Positions 13,100 through 24,470 of a stretch of 64,000 nt of DNA are shown in pieces (position 1 is the stretch's first letter; every line of letters starts with the position of its first letter). The position numbers and the translations under genes are program-made. Source of the stretch: Mactra quadrangularis (Eukaryota > Mollusca > Bivalvia > Venerida > Mactridae); NCBI GenBank assembly GCA_025267735.1, contig CM046303.1:39073380-39137379 (forward strand), written 5' to 3'. The notes under the pieces are model-generated. The model saw nothing but the letters and a program-made list of their open reading frames with translations. It had not been told where the DNA came from and made no database searches.

Positions 13100-14548
13100 C
13101 AGGGACCAGGAAATCGCCGGTTTTTCGGTTTTCGGACCGATTTTTTAAGTTTGGACCGATTGAGATTTCAAAATCCTTAAAAAAATCGGTCCGGGAAAAA
13201 TTCGCTAATTTTGACCTCAAACCATTAATTTCCATAATTTTCAAGAAAACGTATCGATAAAATATTATCAAACAACTATCAGTTGCTAAAACCCACTGTT
13301 TACTGATGTAATATCCTGCTTAATTGTCCACAGGTTACACATCAAGGACCCTTGTATAACGTATCCATGGTTACAGGTATCATGTGGGGTTGAGGCAGTG
13401 ATATTTTTTTTTGACCGAGCACAGCAAGGTACGCTTGATTTGCACTCGATAAATTTGAAGAATATGTTCTTACTTAATCGTGTCCATCGAACCGATTACG
13501 TTTTTCAATCGGTCTGTTTAAACCTGTAAACTTGTAAAAAACAAGAGCTCCGCTGGGCGGGGCATTATACGCCCGTGTGCAGTCCATGCTGTGTTCTATC
13601 TCATATAAAGTCCCTGTGACCTTGACCAATGACCCCGGGATCTCAGAATAGGTCCCATTCTTAACAGGAGGGCTATCCAAAGCAAAGATTTTGAGAACCT
13701 AGGTACAGCCATGGTTGATTTATCACCGACACAAAGTTTTCCATACAAACTTCCAGTGACCTTGACCCTGGGGCCTCAGAACCAAAAGTTCTCGCCCTTG
13801 ACCCAAAGAGTATTGATACATAAAATTTGGTAAATCTTAGGTAAAGTTGGTTGTTGGACAAGGTTTTTCCTCATGATTTTTCTTTTGACTTTAACCTTTA
13901 ACCCAGGGACCTAAAACAAAAGGGGCATATGCTAGACATTAAGGCTACCCTTAAATAAAATTTGGAAAACCTACAATGTAGGTACAATTATTACTGAGTA
14001 ACTGTCCAGAAAATGTTTCAATATGAATTAAGTCCCTGTGACCTTGACTTTTGTCCCTTGGGTTTCCAAATCAAAAGAGAACATCAAATACCAAATAGCT
14101 ATCAACACATTACATCTTGACAAATGTGCTGATCCTCATAAAATTTGGTTAACCTAGGTACAATCACTGTTTAGTTGTTGTCCGGACAAGGGTTTTCCAT
14201 ATGATGCCCCTGTGACCTTGACCTTTGACCCAGTTTTGACCAAAAACCAATTGGGAACATCCTTGACACATGGGATACCCTCACATAACATTTGGTGAAC
14301 TAAATTCATTTTACTTATTAAATATAGCATTATTTCCATGGTTTGCCATTTTGACTTTGTTAACATATTGATTGAACATTTGAAGTCTCTGATTGGTAAT
14401 TTGATATCTTCTGGATGATGATTTAAACTTGACCCAGGGGCCCTCAAATCAATAGGGAACATCCTTGACACATGGGCTACTCTCACATGAAATTTGGTGA
14501 ACTTAATTGCAGTCAGTGTTGATTTACTACACGGACAATGATGCCCCT

Positions 14549-17121
14549 GTGACCTTGACCTTTGACCCAGGGGCCCAAAAAACAAATAGGACATAACCAT
14601 GACACATGGGCTACCTTCACATAAAATTTAGTGAACCTAGGTACATTGGTTGTTCAGTTATTGTCTGGACAAGGTTTTTCCATATGATGCCTCTGTGACC
14701 TTGACCTTTGGGTCTGGGGCCCCAAAACCTATTGGGAACATCCTTGACACAAGGACTACATTCACATAAAATTTTATGAACCTAGGTACAGTCCTTGTTG
14801 AGTTATTGTCCAAACAAGGTTTTTCAATATGATGCCTCTGTGACCTTGACCTTTGACCCAGGAGCCCCAAAACCAAAAGGGCATATCCTTGACACAAGGG
14901 CTACCCTCACATAGAATTTGATGAACCTAGGTAAATTGGTGGTTCAGTTATTGCCTGGACAAAAGTTTCATTGTTTGCCATTTTGACTTTATAAAAATAT
15001 TGATAGAACATATGAAGTCACTGCTTGGTAATTTGATATCTTCTGGTTGAAGGTTTATACTTGACCCTGTTTCCCCAAAACTGATAAGGCACATCCTTGA
15101 CACATGGGCTACTGTCACATGAAATTTGGTGAACTTAGGTACAGTCATTGTTGAGTAATTACCCAGACAATGCTTTTCAATATGAAGCCCCTGTGACCTT
15201 GACCTTTGACCAAGGTGCCCCAAAACCAATAGGGCATAACCTTGACACATGGGCTACTTTCACGCCAAATTTAGTGAACCTAGGTACATTGGTTTTTCAG
15301 TTATTGTCTGGACAAGGTTTTTCCATATGATGCCTCTGTGACCTTGACCTTTGGGTCTGGGGCCCCAAAACCTATTGGGAATATCCTAGACACAAGGGCT
15401 ACCTTCACATAAAATTTTGTGAACCTAGGTACGGTAGTTGATGAGTTATTGTCCAAACAAGGATTTTCAACATGATGCCCCTGTGACCTTGACCTTTGAC
15501 CCAAGAGCCCCAAAACCAATAGGGCATAACCTTTACCCAAGGGCTACTCTCACATAAAATTTGGAGAACCTAGGTACATTGGTGGTTCAGTTATTGTCTG
15601 GACAAGTGTTTCAATGTTTGCCGTTTTGACTTTATAAACATATTGATAGAATATTTGAAGTCACAGCTTGGTTATTTGATATCTTCTGGTTTAAGATTTA
15701 AACTTAACCCTGTTTTCCCAAAACTTACAAAGTACATCCTTGACACATGGGCTACTCTCACATGAAATTTGGTGAACTTAGGTACAATCATTGTTGAGTA
15801 ATTACCCAGACAAGGTTTTTCAATATGATGCCCCTGTGACCTTGACCTTTGACCAAGGTGCCCCAAAACCAATAGGGCATAACCTTGACACATGGGCTAC
15901 TTTCACGCCAAATTTAGGTAACCTAGGTACATTGGTTGTTCATTTATTGTCTGGACAAGGTTTTTCCATATGATGCCTCTGTGACCTTGACCTTTGAATC
16001 TGGGGCCCCAAAACCTGTTGGGAATATCCTTGACACAAGGGCTACCTTCACATAAAATTTTGTGAACCTAGGTATAGTAGTTGATGAGTTATTGTCCAAA
16101 CAAGGATTTTCAATATGATGCCCCAGTGACCTTGACCTTTGACCCAGGAGCCCCAAAACCAATAGGGCATAACCTTTACCCAAGGGCTACCCTCACATAA
16201 AATTTGGAGAACCTAGGTACATTGGTGGTTCAGTTATTGTCTGGACAAGTGTTTCATTGTTTGCCGTTTTGACTTTATAAACATATTGATAGAATATTTG
16301 AAGTCACAGTTTGGTAATTTGATATCTTCTGGTTTAAGATTTAAACTTAACCCTGTTTTCCCAAAACTTACAAAGTACATCCTTGACACATGGGCTACTC
16401 TCACATGAAATTTGGTGATTTTAGGTACAATCATTGTTGAGTAATAACCCGGACAATGCTTTTCAATATGATGCCCCTGTGACCTTGACCTTTGACCAAG
16501 GTGCCCCAAAACCAATAGGGCATAACCTTGACACATGGGCTACTATCACGCCAAATTTAGTGAACCTAGGTACATTGGTTGTTCAGTTATTGTCTGGACA
16601 AGGTTATTCCATATGATGCCTCTGTGACCTTGACCTTTGGGTCTGGGGCCCCAAAACCTATTGGGAATATCCTTGACACAAGGGCTACCTTCACATAAAA
16701 GTTTGTGAACCTAGGTACAGTAGTTGATGAGTTATTGTCCAAACAAGGATTTTCAATATGATGCCCCTGTGACCTTGACCTTTGACCCAGGAGCCCCAAA
16801 ACCAATAGGGCATAACCTTTACCCAAGGGCTACTCTCACATAAAATTTGGAGAACCTAGGTACATTGGTGGTTCAGTTATTGTCTGGACAAGTGTTTCAT
16901 TGTTTGCCGTTTTGACTTTATAAACATATTGATAGAACATATGAAGTCACAGCTTGGTAATTTGATATCTTCCGGTTTAAGATTTAAACTTAACCGTGTC
17001 TTCCCAAAACTGATAAGGTACATCCTTGATACATGGGCTACTCTCACATGAAATTTGGTGAACCTAGGTACAGTCATTGTTGAGTTATTACCTGGACAAT
17101 GTTTTTCAATATGATGCCACT
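14549..17121. repeat. 643-bp higher-order repeat, four tandem copies
   Basis: The GTGACC box starts at 14549, 14695, 14840, 15193, 15338, 15483, 15836, 15981, 16126, 16479, 16624, 16769 and 17122, so the spacing cycles 145, 145, 353 bp. The long interval holds a degenerate monomer whose box has decayed to TTTAAACTTAACCC, plus ~63 bp of unique sequence containing GTTTGCCGTTTTGACTTTAT. The copies differ by only a few bases, indicating recent amplification of the multimer. Simple 145-147-bp monomers continue to 17705 and on to about 17830. Confidence 0.92.
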
Positions 17122-17838
17122 GTGACCTTGAACTTTGACCCAGGGGCCCCAAAATCAATAGGGCATATTCTTGACACATGGGGTACTCTTACATTAAATT
17201 TGGTGAACCTAGGTACATTGATGTTTCAGTTATTGTCTGGACAAAGTTTTTCAATATAATGCCCCTGTGACCTTGACCTTTGAACCTGGGGCCCCATAAA
17301 CCTGTAGGGCACATCTTTGACACATAGGCTACTCTTACATAAAATTTGGTGAACCTAGGTACAGGCATTGTTGAGTTATGGTCCGGACAAGGTTTTTCAA
17401 TTTGATGTCCCAGTGACCTTGACCTTTGACCCAGGGGCCCCAAAACCTATTGGGAACATCCTTGACACATGGGCTTCTCTCACATAAAATTTGGTGAACC
17501 TAGGTAGATTGGTTGTTAAGTTATTGTCAGGACAAGTTTTTTCCCCATATGATGCCACTGTGACCTTGACCTTTCATGCAGGGGCCCCAAAACCAATAGG
17601 GAACATCTTTGACACATGGGCTACTCTTACATTAAATTTGGTGAACTTAGGTACATTGGTGGTTCAGTTATTGTCCGGACAAGTTTTACCTATTTTAAGT
17701 CCCAGTGACCTTGACCTTTAACCCTGGGGTCTCAAAATCAATAGGGAACTTCCTCCACCCAAGGGCTATCCACACATATAATTTTAGGAACCTAGATATA
17801 TCCTTTCTTGAGTTATCATCCGGACAAGCAATTGTCCA

Positions 17839-17928
17839 CGGACGGACAGACGGACAGACGGACAGACGGACAGACGGACAGACGGACAGACGGACAGACG
17901 GACAGACGGACAGACGGACAGACGGACA
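17839..17928. repeat. (ACGGACAG)n microsatellite
   Basis: A nearly pure 8-bp tandem repeat of about 90 bp directly before the terminal hairpin of the family A element. Pearl elements characteristically carry a short-period tract in this place; related GGAC tracts occur at 9366-9385 and 29560-29593. Confidence 0.95.
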
Positions 17929-18541
17929 ACAGCATAACATAATACGACCGTTTTTTCAAAACGGGCGTATAACAATAATCTTTTATAAAGAATGTTTTAT
18001 GAATAATTAAAGAAAACAATTTAACTGCTTTTGTTGTCAATTCCTGATTGATGTATTCGTTTAATCTTTAATTTGTTTGACTTGATACATGATTTATTTT
18101 TACGTCTTAAATTGAGGTGTGAATAATAAGAAATTATCTTAGGACATGTATCTACGCAGATTCTTATTAATCGAAGGTACAGTTGTTGATGATCAAAATT
18201 CAACCCTCTCTTCTCCCTTCTTCGGTAAACAAAATTAATGATTACTATTAAATTCCAAATTCAACGAAAATAATTTTCAAAACGAACAGTTTTGTCATTA
18301 AACTATCTATAAATGGTGTACTATGCACGATTTGATAATCTTTTGTGTTAAAAGAAACCGCTTGAACCATGATTGTGATGAGATGTCATACATTTTCGAG
18401 ACCCACGCTAGATCGTCACTTCGTATGAGAAACGTTTTAATCTACGTGTGTAATTAAAAAAGCTTATCATTATTTTACGTTTTCTTTCTTAATTTAGCGA
18501 ACGACGCTTAAATGCGAGACATTTACTATGGACCCGTTTTT

Positions 18542-18555
18542 CTGCGCATGCGCAG
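18542..18555. promoter_or_regulatory. perfect NRF-1-type palindrome
   Basis: CTGCGCATGCGCAG is a 14-bp palindrome containing the full NRF-1 consensus TGCGCATGCGCA, in an A+T-rich background inside the hAT-type element. No gene start is adjacent, so a role is speculative. Confidence 0.35.
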
Positions 18556-18894
18556 TTAAAATAATTTCCCCACATTACGGAGTTTTCAAACAACATTAGA
18601 ACTAGATGAAACAGCCTTTTTTCAAGTTCTGTTTATTGAACGACCGACGATTGCGGGGAGTAATTTCGGAAACCACGCTTTTATGCTAGATAGAAGTTAA
18701 GTTTTGTAAAAAATTAAACAAACAATGCCAATGTATCGTATGCCTTCCTAATAAAAGGGAGCAAAAAATAAGTACTAACATGGTCGTGAATAAAGTACAG
18801 TAAACGGTCGGGTCCGTACGGTACACGTTAAAACCCGTATCCGGTACTCGGACGGCTTTGGACCGATTGACTTCGGCGAATTTCCTGGTCCCTG

Positions 18895-19127
18895 ATCACC
18901 ACCCCAGCGTGCAGCAGGAGAATTTGACGATCGGTACGTCCTGACGTCACCTTTTCACAACCTAGGCGTGACCTACCTTTCACTGAGCCTATCCGTTCAT
19001 GTCTCCTTACCAGATTCATGATTGTCTGATGGGAGCAGCCCATGTCACGAGCATTCTCAAGAAATGAAAGCCCGGCGTCAGCAATGCCGAGAACTTGGTG
19101 ACGTTGAGTGTCTCCTAAACGTGGCAT
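18895..19127 (-). pseudogene. Tc1-like transposase, N-terminal helix-turn-helix part
   Basis: The start codon is at 19127 (minus strand); the peptide begins MPRLGDTQRHQVLGI and continues through SHQTIMNLVRRHERIGSV to a GRPR-like linker (KGRSRLGCEKVTS). This is the paired-type DNA-binding domain of Tc1 transposases. Tc1 homology fades after RQILLLH, at the junction with the hAT-type insertion. Joining across the insertion leaves the frame shifted relative to the C-terminal half and about 110 residues of catalytic domain missing, so the copy was deleted before it was interrupted. Confidence 0.82.
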
Positions 19128-19560
19128 TTGAATAGCAATAGTTGAAATTACAAAGGGTTTTTCTTAACCTGTCGACTAACTGTCGTTAGAGACAAATGAT
19201 TTACACAAACTACTGAATACATGTCGTTCTTACAAAAAAATCCTACTTTGCACGTGCAGTCCGGGACTCGAACATCGTAAATCGATTTTAGATTCTTTTG
19301 GCAGCAATGACTACATGTGTATGCCAAACATGTGTCTATGTAAAATTTTTACTGCACTTCAATTCTATTATCATAAAGCGAGGGTTGGTAGGGTGGTAAG
19401 TTTTCATTGACGCCGAGTATACTTTCAATTACAGTCCTGCTCTTTTTTATAAGTTAAAAAATTGTAAACAATCATAAATTGCATTTTCCTTATCAAATCA
19501 GATGGGCTAAAATAAGTTTATTAAATTGACTAGTAACATCATAACCTATCTCCCTTTGTA

Positions 19561-19612
19561 TTTAGGTCATATTCATACGACAGTCAGCTCTTCCTACTAT
19601 AGGTTTCCTTGA
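19561..19612 (-). mobile_element. SINE-1 3'-body fragment
   Basis: TAGGTCATATTCATACGACAG and CAGCTCTTCCTACTATAGG align with the body of the SINE-1 copies at 11409-11650 and 62656-62874. The tRNA-like head is absent. Confidence 0.65.
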
Positions 19613-19648
19613 CTTCTTTGGATCATATAGCTTTTTTGCAAGTACATA

Positions 19649-20093
19649 AGGCACTTTCCACAAGGCAATCACTAGCTATAGCGCATTTTGCGTACGATTT
19701 TTTGTAGCATAAGAGGTCTACAGAACAGTTTGCTTCAAACTAGCAAATCCAAGATGGCGTCTTTCTCAAACAGAAAGTTCAGAATTGTAACACACGAAAG
19801 ACATTCAAATCAATAATCCCTTTAATTATTCTTTTTAACAGCTTTGACAAAATATATGCAATAAATGAAATATATCAGTATTCTTGAAAAAGAAACACAT
19901 TCCCACAGGGGGCAGCCATTTTGAAGGCCGAGACATTCTGAATGATACAGCTAGCAAGAAAAAAACTTGCTTCTTATGGCTAGCAAGTGATTCATCTTTC
20001 TCGATCATAGCAGACAGTTCCTTAGAAAATTGCTAGCTACCGATACAAAGTGCTTGCCTTGCGGAGCATGCCTATAATCTACATCCTACTTTT
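19649..20093. mobile_element. possible small TIR element
   Basis: AGGCACTTTCCACAAGGCAA at the left resembles the reverse complement of the right end, AGGCATGCTCCGCAAGGCAA, giving imperfect TIRs, with GCTAGC words just inside. No clean target duplication is visible. A related 66-bp palindromic version is at 58690-58755. Confidence 0.4.
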
Positions 20094-20141
20094 CTACATG
20101 GTACTGACTTATCAATATACATGTAAATGCCAGGAGAGCAC

Positions 20142-20225
20142 ATATCACAGGTTTAGCGCAAAACAGTTGTAACTTGCTCTTTTCTAATATTGAGTTACCA
20201 CAGTTTTGCACTAAACCAGTGATAT
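20142..20225. repeat. 84-nt hairpin with 33-bp arms, pre-miRNA-like
   Basis: Arm 20142-20174 (ATATCACAGGTTTAGCGC...) pairs with 20193-20225 with four mismatches, leaving an 18-nt loop. Length and pairing fit an animal pre-miRNA hairpin, but a small palindromic MITE would look the same. No second copy was noticed in the window. Confidence 0.6.
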
Positions 20226-20756
20226 AGCATGTTAATGAAGCATGTCAACATTTTTCCAAGGGAGTCTAAATAAGAATTGTTGTGGAATGGATGTGAAGTT
20301 AACTTTAACAGAAGTAAGTATAATCTTACTCTTATAATGCAAGCAGTAAGATGAAAATTACAGCACTACAATTGATCTTACTGCCATTGACTTTTTGCTC
20401 TAGAGATGACAGTTTTACAAATAATATTGTTTCTACCATAAAGACAAAAGCGAACCAAACCTGCTAGGTCTACAGACATCAGTGCCTCATACCTCACATA
20501 ATAATTTCAACCTGAAATAAATAAAAGCAGAGAAGAGAAACCCGAAAAACTGTTTCTTTTGCAACACTTATGGTCATGACTGCATTATAGCATCTCCATG
20601 TAAGGTTACCTCCATTGTAAGCCAGGCAACATTTGTAAACAAGTAATGGTAGACGCTCATTCAGAACAATGTAAAAGCTTGCAAATGTGCTTCCCGTGCA
20701 AGAGTTTCAAAGAGCATCAAATGTATTTATGGACCTATCAGATTCCAGGTCAGGTA

Positions 20757-21071
20757 TGCACGCGGGCATCAGATGGGTATAAATAGCGGAAATCAACAGA
20801 GGGTCGTTGGTTCCATCTCTGGGCAGGGCATACTTTTGAGAAGCATGGTTGTGAATTTTTTCTCCCAGCCATTCTGCCTCCTACCAATGATTTTTAATTA
20901 TGTAGGACAGTTGTCAGTCACTGATGAAAGGATGTGCTTAGTAGTTGATTAACAGCTAAATCAGAGATTTAGCCTTTCCAGGAGGAGTGAGTAGGTTGAT
21001 TGACTGCCGTCGTATGACCGTTACAATGTGTTGCAATGGCGTTAAATCCAACAGAACAAACAACAAAAATT
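20757..21071 (+). mobile_element. SINE-2 copy
   Basis: A decayed tRNA-like head (GGGCATCAGATGGGTA... with GTTGGTTCCATC as B box) is followed by GGGCAGGGCATACTTTT and the family body (TAGGACAGTTGTCAGTCACTG, GAGATTTAGCCTTTCCAG), ending in an A-rich tail at about 21050-21071. Confidence 0.75.
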
Positions 21072-21741
21072 GGGGTTAGACTAGTGATTCCAGACTGTTC
21101 ACTTTGCTCATCTTAATTAGGTCTCCATTGTTGTTAAGTGGTAAAGATATATGGGCTTGTGTTCTCTCTGGGGCTATTGTGTGAGAGTCATAGATAAGTT
21201 AGCTTAGTACTGGTTGTATTGAGGAAGAGGTGGTTTGCGTCTGGTGTTGGACATTAATGTAGCTCGAACACCTGGTTGACATAGTTTATATGGTTCTTTA
21301 TTGTTATAAGCTAGGTATAGCTTGGACACACTGTGAGCTGGAACTCTGTTGATGTATATTGTGAGTCGTAACTTAAGGTTTATATGTTCAAAGTGGAACT
21401 CTTGAGTTGGGGTGTTGGTTTAATATAGTTGGAACTCATATTTCATTCAATCACTATTTGTTTTGTATGCATTTCATGGTTCTTCTTTCTTATTTCTTTT
21501 ATTTGACCACAATTCTAGGTCAAGGTAGTCCTCGAGGGAAAAAAATAAATAAATACATTTAGTTAGTACATTTATTCATACTGTGTAATCGATTCATTAA
21601 TTTTTATATTGTTGCCTTCCACTCGGTGCATGTGACACTTTGTTAAGTTAAAATTTAAAAGTCAAATATTGCTTTTCATTATGTAGGATAAATATTGGAA
21701 AAAGTAGTCAAACTACAAAATCTAGGGTTTAATCAGATTAC

Positions 21742-22312
21742 ATTTTTGTATGTGTGTGATGTATACAGATTCTTTGGAAAAGGAAACAATGATGTTATGT
21801 AGGATAAGGTAGGGCATGCCTTGATTCATGTAGTGTATGTAAGCAAAGAAGCTATTTGGAATGGCAGAAGGAAAACTAATGTTATATATATTTACAATTA
21901 ATAGTGTGTACACCAGTCACTTGTGTGTGAGCATTGTAATACAGGATCTCTAAGGTTTGCATGGAGGGTCACAATGAAATGACCTTTGTGTAGTAATAGC
22001 ATTTTTCACACAATTTCAATGTTAAGACCAAGGTTTGTGAGCTGATTGACAGTGGTATTATTCACAGTCTGTGATTGGACGGCTCATTTCAAATTGTGTG
22101 ACGTAGACAATGTAAACAAGTTACTAAACATAATGATTTCTTCATGAATATTATAAAGAGAAGGTCACCTGAATGTGACCCTTGTAAGAAAATGGCCAGA
22201 TCTAAATTAGTGAGTAAGAGAGTGGAAAATTTAAGATCGAGTTTTTAAAAAAATTGCATTTGTGTATGTGTGTTATGTATACAGATTCTTTGGAAAAGGA
22301 AACAATGATGTT
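21742..22312. repeat. 50-bp direct repeat pair flanking a MITE-M copy
   Basis: TATACAGATTCTTTGGAAAA and GGAAACAATGATGTTA occur at 21742-21797 and again, almost unchanged, at 22257-22312. The MITE-M copy (21963-22184) lies between the two, so the pair may mark a local duplication or the edges of a larger repeat. Confidence 0.65.
21963..22184. mobile_element. MITE-M copy 1
   Basis: It begins GGAGGGTCACAATGAAATGA and ends GGTCACCTGAATGTGACCC, an imperfect inverted pair. The interior TTCACAGTCTGTGATTGGAC and GTGACGTAGACAATGTAAAC matches the copies at 49525-49792 and 60082-60344. Homology runs past the right TIR for ~60 bp (CCAGATCTAAATTAG... ATTTAAGATCG). Confidence 0.75.
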
Positions 22313-22939
22313 AATTGGATATGTTCAATAATTTATAGTGTACAAGATGGTTTTAACCATCAGTTGGGGCCAATATTCAACTTTCAGTACTATCATTAAG
22401 AGAAAAAAGAGAGAATTCCAACAAAAATAAACACTTTGTTGGACAAATGAGCTGATTAGCTGCTAGCTTTGTTGGTTGTGCAGACTTTATGCTGTGTAGA
22501 ACATTTGACAAGTGAGAAATGATGGCTAAATATTGTTCAACTAACCTCAAACAATAATTGAGGTCAATGTTGTAAAAACAAAAAATGCTGCAAGGGGAAT
22601 ATATATATAGAAATAAGTGGACAAATATTAAACCCTTTAGGTAATAAGCCACGGAGTCTACAGATTTCAGGTTGATATACACATACTTTCAGAAATAAAA
22701 TTTCATCTAACTTAAACCTTTGCAAATTGAAATTGACTGATACACAACAAGCTTCTATCATAGTATAAAAATATTAAGAATGCATTGAAACAATGTTCCA
22801 GGAAATATTCAAACCAACTTAAAAAATACAAGAATGAAATAAAAGTTGATGTGCTGCTTACCAAGTCTTAATTTATCAAAAATTGATTTAAATTTGACAA
22901 CTTTTAATGAAAAAAAAATATAACTATGTATTAGAGTGT

Positions 22940-24430
22940 TCAAAAAAAAATGACTTAACAAGTGATTGACTAGACAAGTCAACCTACAGTGCAGTATATA
23001 AAATAACTGGACCTACAGTGCAGTATATAAAATAACTGTGCTGTAACCAGTACTGTCTTAGTCATGCTGACCGGCGAAAAATATACCTCCCAATTACCAC
23101 TATGAGCAACAAGGGGGCATAAGACCTACTGTCCACTCTTAAAAATTGAGTGTCCAGAACAATGACAGGTGCTTTCCTGGCGCAATGTGTCAACTTGTCT
23201 GTGCAATGTCGTTCACTCAAAAACCTTCCAATAAAAATCAATTTATTACTAATTTACAGTAAAAATATTTATATTTTTCATCAAAAATAGTATATCTACA
23301 CTATGATGTAACAAAACAAGAATTAAACTTGTTAAGTATAATTAAATAAGTCCCAATAACTTGCTTCTAACTAAAGTTACTAACTTTAAGTTATAATATT
23401 TACATTTTTCATAAAAATTGTAACAACCCTTTGATGTTAAAAATAAAATTTAAACTTGTTAAATATAATTACATAAGTCTAAACATACTGAAAAAATTTG
23501 ATAAAACTAACATTATATAATAACCTTCAAAAATATTCAAAAAAAGCAAAATGACTTTGTAAGTGATTGACAAGACAATTCAACCTACTGTCAGTATCTA
23601 AATGTACTGTCAGTAACGAGTACTGTCTTAGTCATTGACTGGCTGTGACCAGAACAATGACAGGTGCTTTCCTCGCCGCACTGTGTCAACTTGTCTGTGC
23701 AGTGTCGTTCACTCACAAATTGTCCATTACAAAAATCATTAGTAAACTAAATTATTATAATTAATCAAAACGGTAACTACACAAGGATAGAAAAAAAATA
23801 AAAAATATATTGTACAAAAATTGTAAAAAAAACCTACAAGCAAAATTCTAAGATTGAAAAAAAAACCCTAGCAAAATTATTGCTGAAAAGAAATCAAAAT
23901 GACGAAGCTACTAACTTTAAAGTTATAATATTTATATTTATCACAAAAAATTGTAAAAACACCTTGATGTTAAAAATAAAATTTTAACTCATAAGTATAA
24001 TTAAATAAGTCTAAACATACAGAAAAAATTTGATAAAACTATCACTTAATAATAACCTTCAAAAATATTCAAAAAACAAAATGACTTTGTAAGTGATTGA
24101 CAAGACAAGTCAACCTACTGTCAGTATCTAAATGTACTGTCAGTAACGAGTACTGTCTTAGTCATTGACTGGCTGTGACCAGAACAATGACAGGTGTTTT
24201 CCTCGCCGCACTGTGTCAACTTGTCCGTGTAGTGTCGTTCACTCACAAAATCGTCCATTACAAAAATCATTAGTAAACTAAATTATTATAATTAATCAAA
24301 ACAGTAACTACACTAGGATATAAAAAATAATTAAAAAAAAATATTGTACAAAAATTTTAAAAAATAACCTACAAGCAAAATTCTAAGATTGAAAAAAAAA
24401 TAACCTAGCAAAATTATAAAAAGTGATAAA
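22940..24430. repeat. ~530-bp tandem satellite, two full units plus a partial
   Basis: The block AAGTGATTGACAAGACAAGTC followed by ACTGTCTTAGTCATTGACTG and GACAGGTGCTTTCCTCGCCG recurs at about 23560 and 24090, with an older version at 22960. The full unit (about 23373-23900 and 23901-24430) includes an A+T-rich half starting ACTAACTTTAAGTTATAATA. No coding frame is conserved between units, so it is best called a local satellite. Confidence 0.85.
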
Positions 24431-24470
24431 AAAGAAAACAAAAATAAAGTAAAATAGATAAAAAAAAAAC

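Larger units (their letters stand above)
13536..17972. mobile_element. pearl-like/HINE element, family A, with expanded core array
   Basis: Architecture in order: AAAACAAGAGC start; GC hairpin (13547-13563, GCTCCGC-TGG-GCGGGGC); 12-bp arm TTATACGCCCGT (13565-13576); about 25 core monomers of ~145 bp; an (ACGGACAG)n tract (17839-17928); and a terminal hairpin (17941-17970) whose last arm ACGGGCGTATAA is the exact complement of the 5' arm. This layout matches bivalve pearl elements, regarded as non-autonomous Helentron derivatives. Each core starts GTGACCTTGACC. The minus strand gives short repetitive open frames that are not genes. Confidence 0.8.
13100..18894. mobile_element. hAT-type non-autonomous element inserted in the Tc1 copy
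   Basis: Both ends begin CAGGGACCAGGAAAT (15 bp, perfect inverted repeat), followed on both sides by CGCCG and by GGACCGATT-type subterminal words. The 8-bp sequence ATCACCAC flanks it directly (13092-13099 and 18895-18902). A CAGGG terminus and an 8-bp duplication are hallmarks of the hAT superfamily. Apart from the pearl-like element inside it, the remaining ~1.36 kb contains no transposase frame. Confidence 0.82.
12438..19417 (-). mobile_element. Tc1/mariner-like transposon, disrupted by nested insertion
   Basis: The left end CTAGGCGTCAATGAAAACTT and the reverse-complemented right end CTCGGCGTCAATGAAAACTT form inverted repeats of about 24 bp. TATA flanks both ends (12434-12437, 19418-19421), consistent with TA target duplication. 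Transposase remnants lie just inside both ends on the minus strand. The 7-kb span is explained by a 5.8-kb secondary insertion (13100-18894); without it the element would be about 1.2 kb, shorter than an intact relative, because part of the catalytic domain had already been lost. Confidence 0.85.

Noticed and set aside
13474..17721. Many minus-strand open frames with peptides such as LGQRSRSQGHHIEKPC and PRFTKFYVKVA, repeated with small changes
   Set aside because: They are the 145-bp satellite monomer read in one frame. The period is not a multiple of three and frames restart in each unit, so these are not a protein family, though automatic gene finders may call them one.
17695..18040. Frames rich in SVCPSVRL or RTDGQTDR repeats
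   Set aside because: Translations of the (ACGGACAG)n microsatellite.
22940..24245. CRISPR-like array from regularly repeated blocks
   Set aside because: Repeats are hundreds of bases long, without short spacers, in eukaryotic nuclear DNA.
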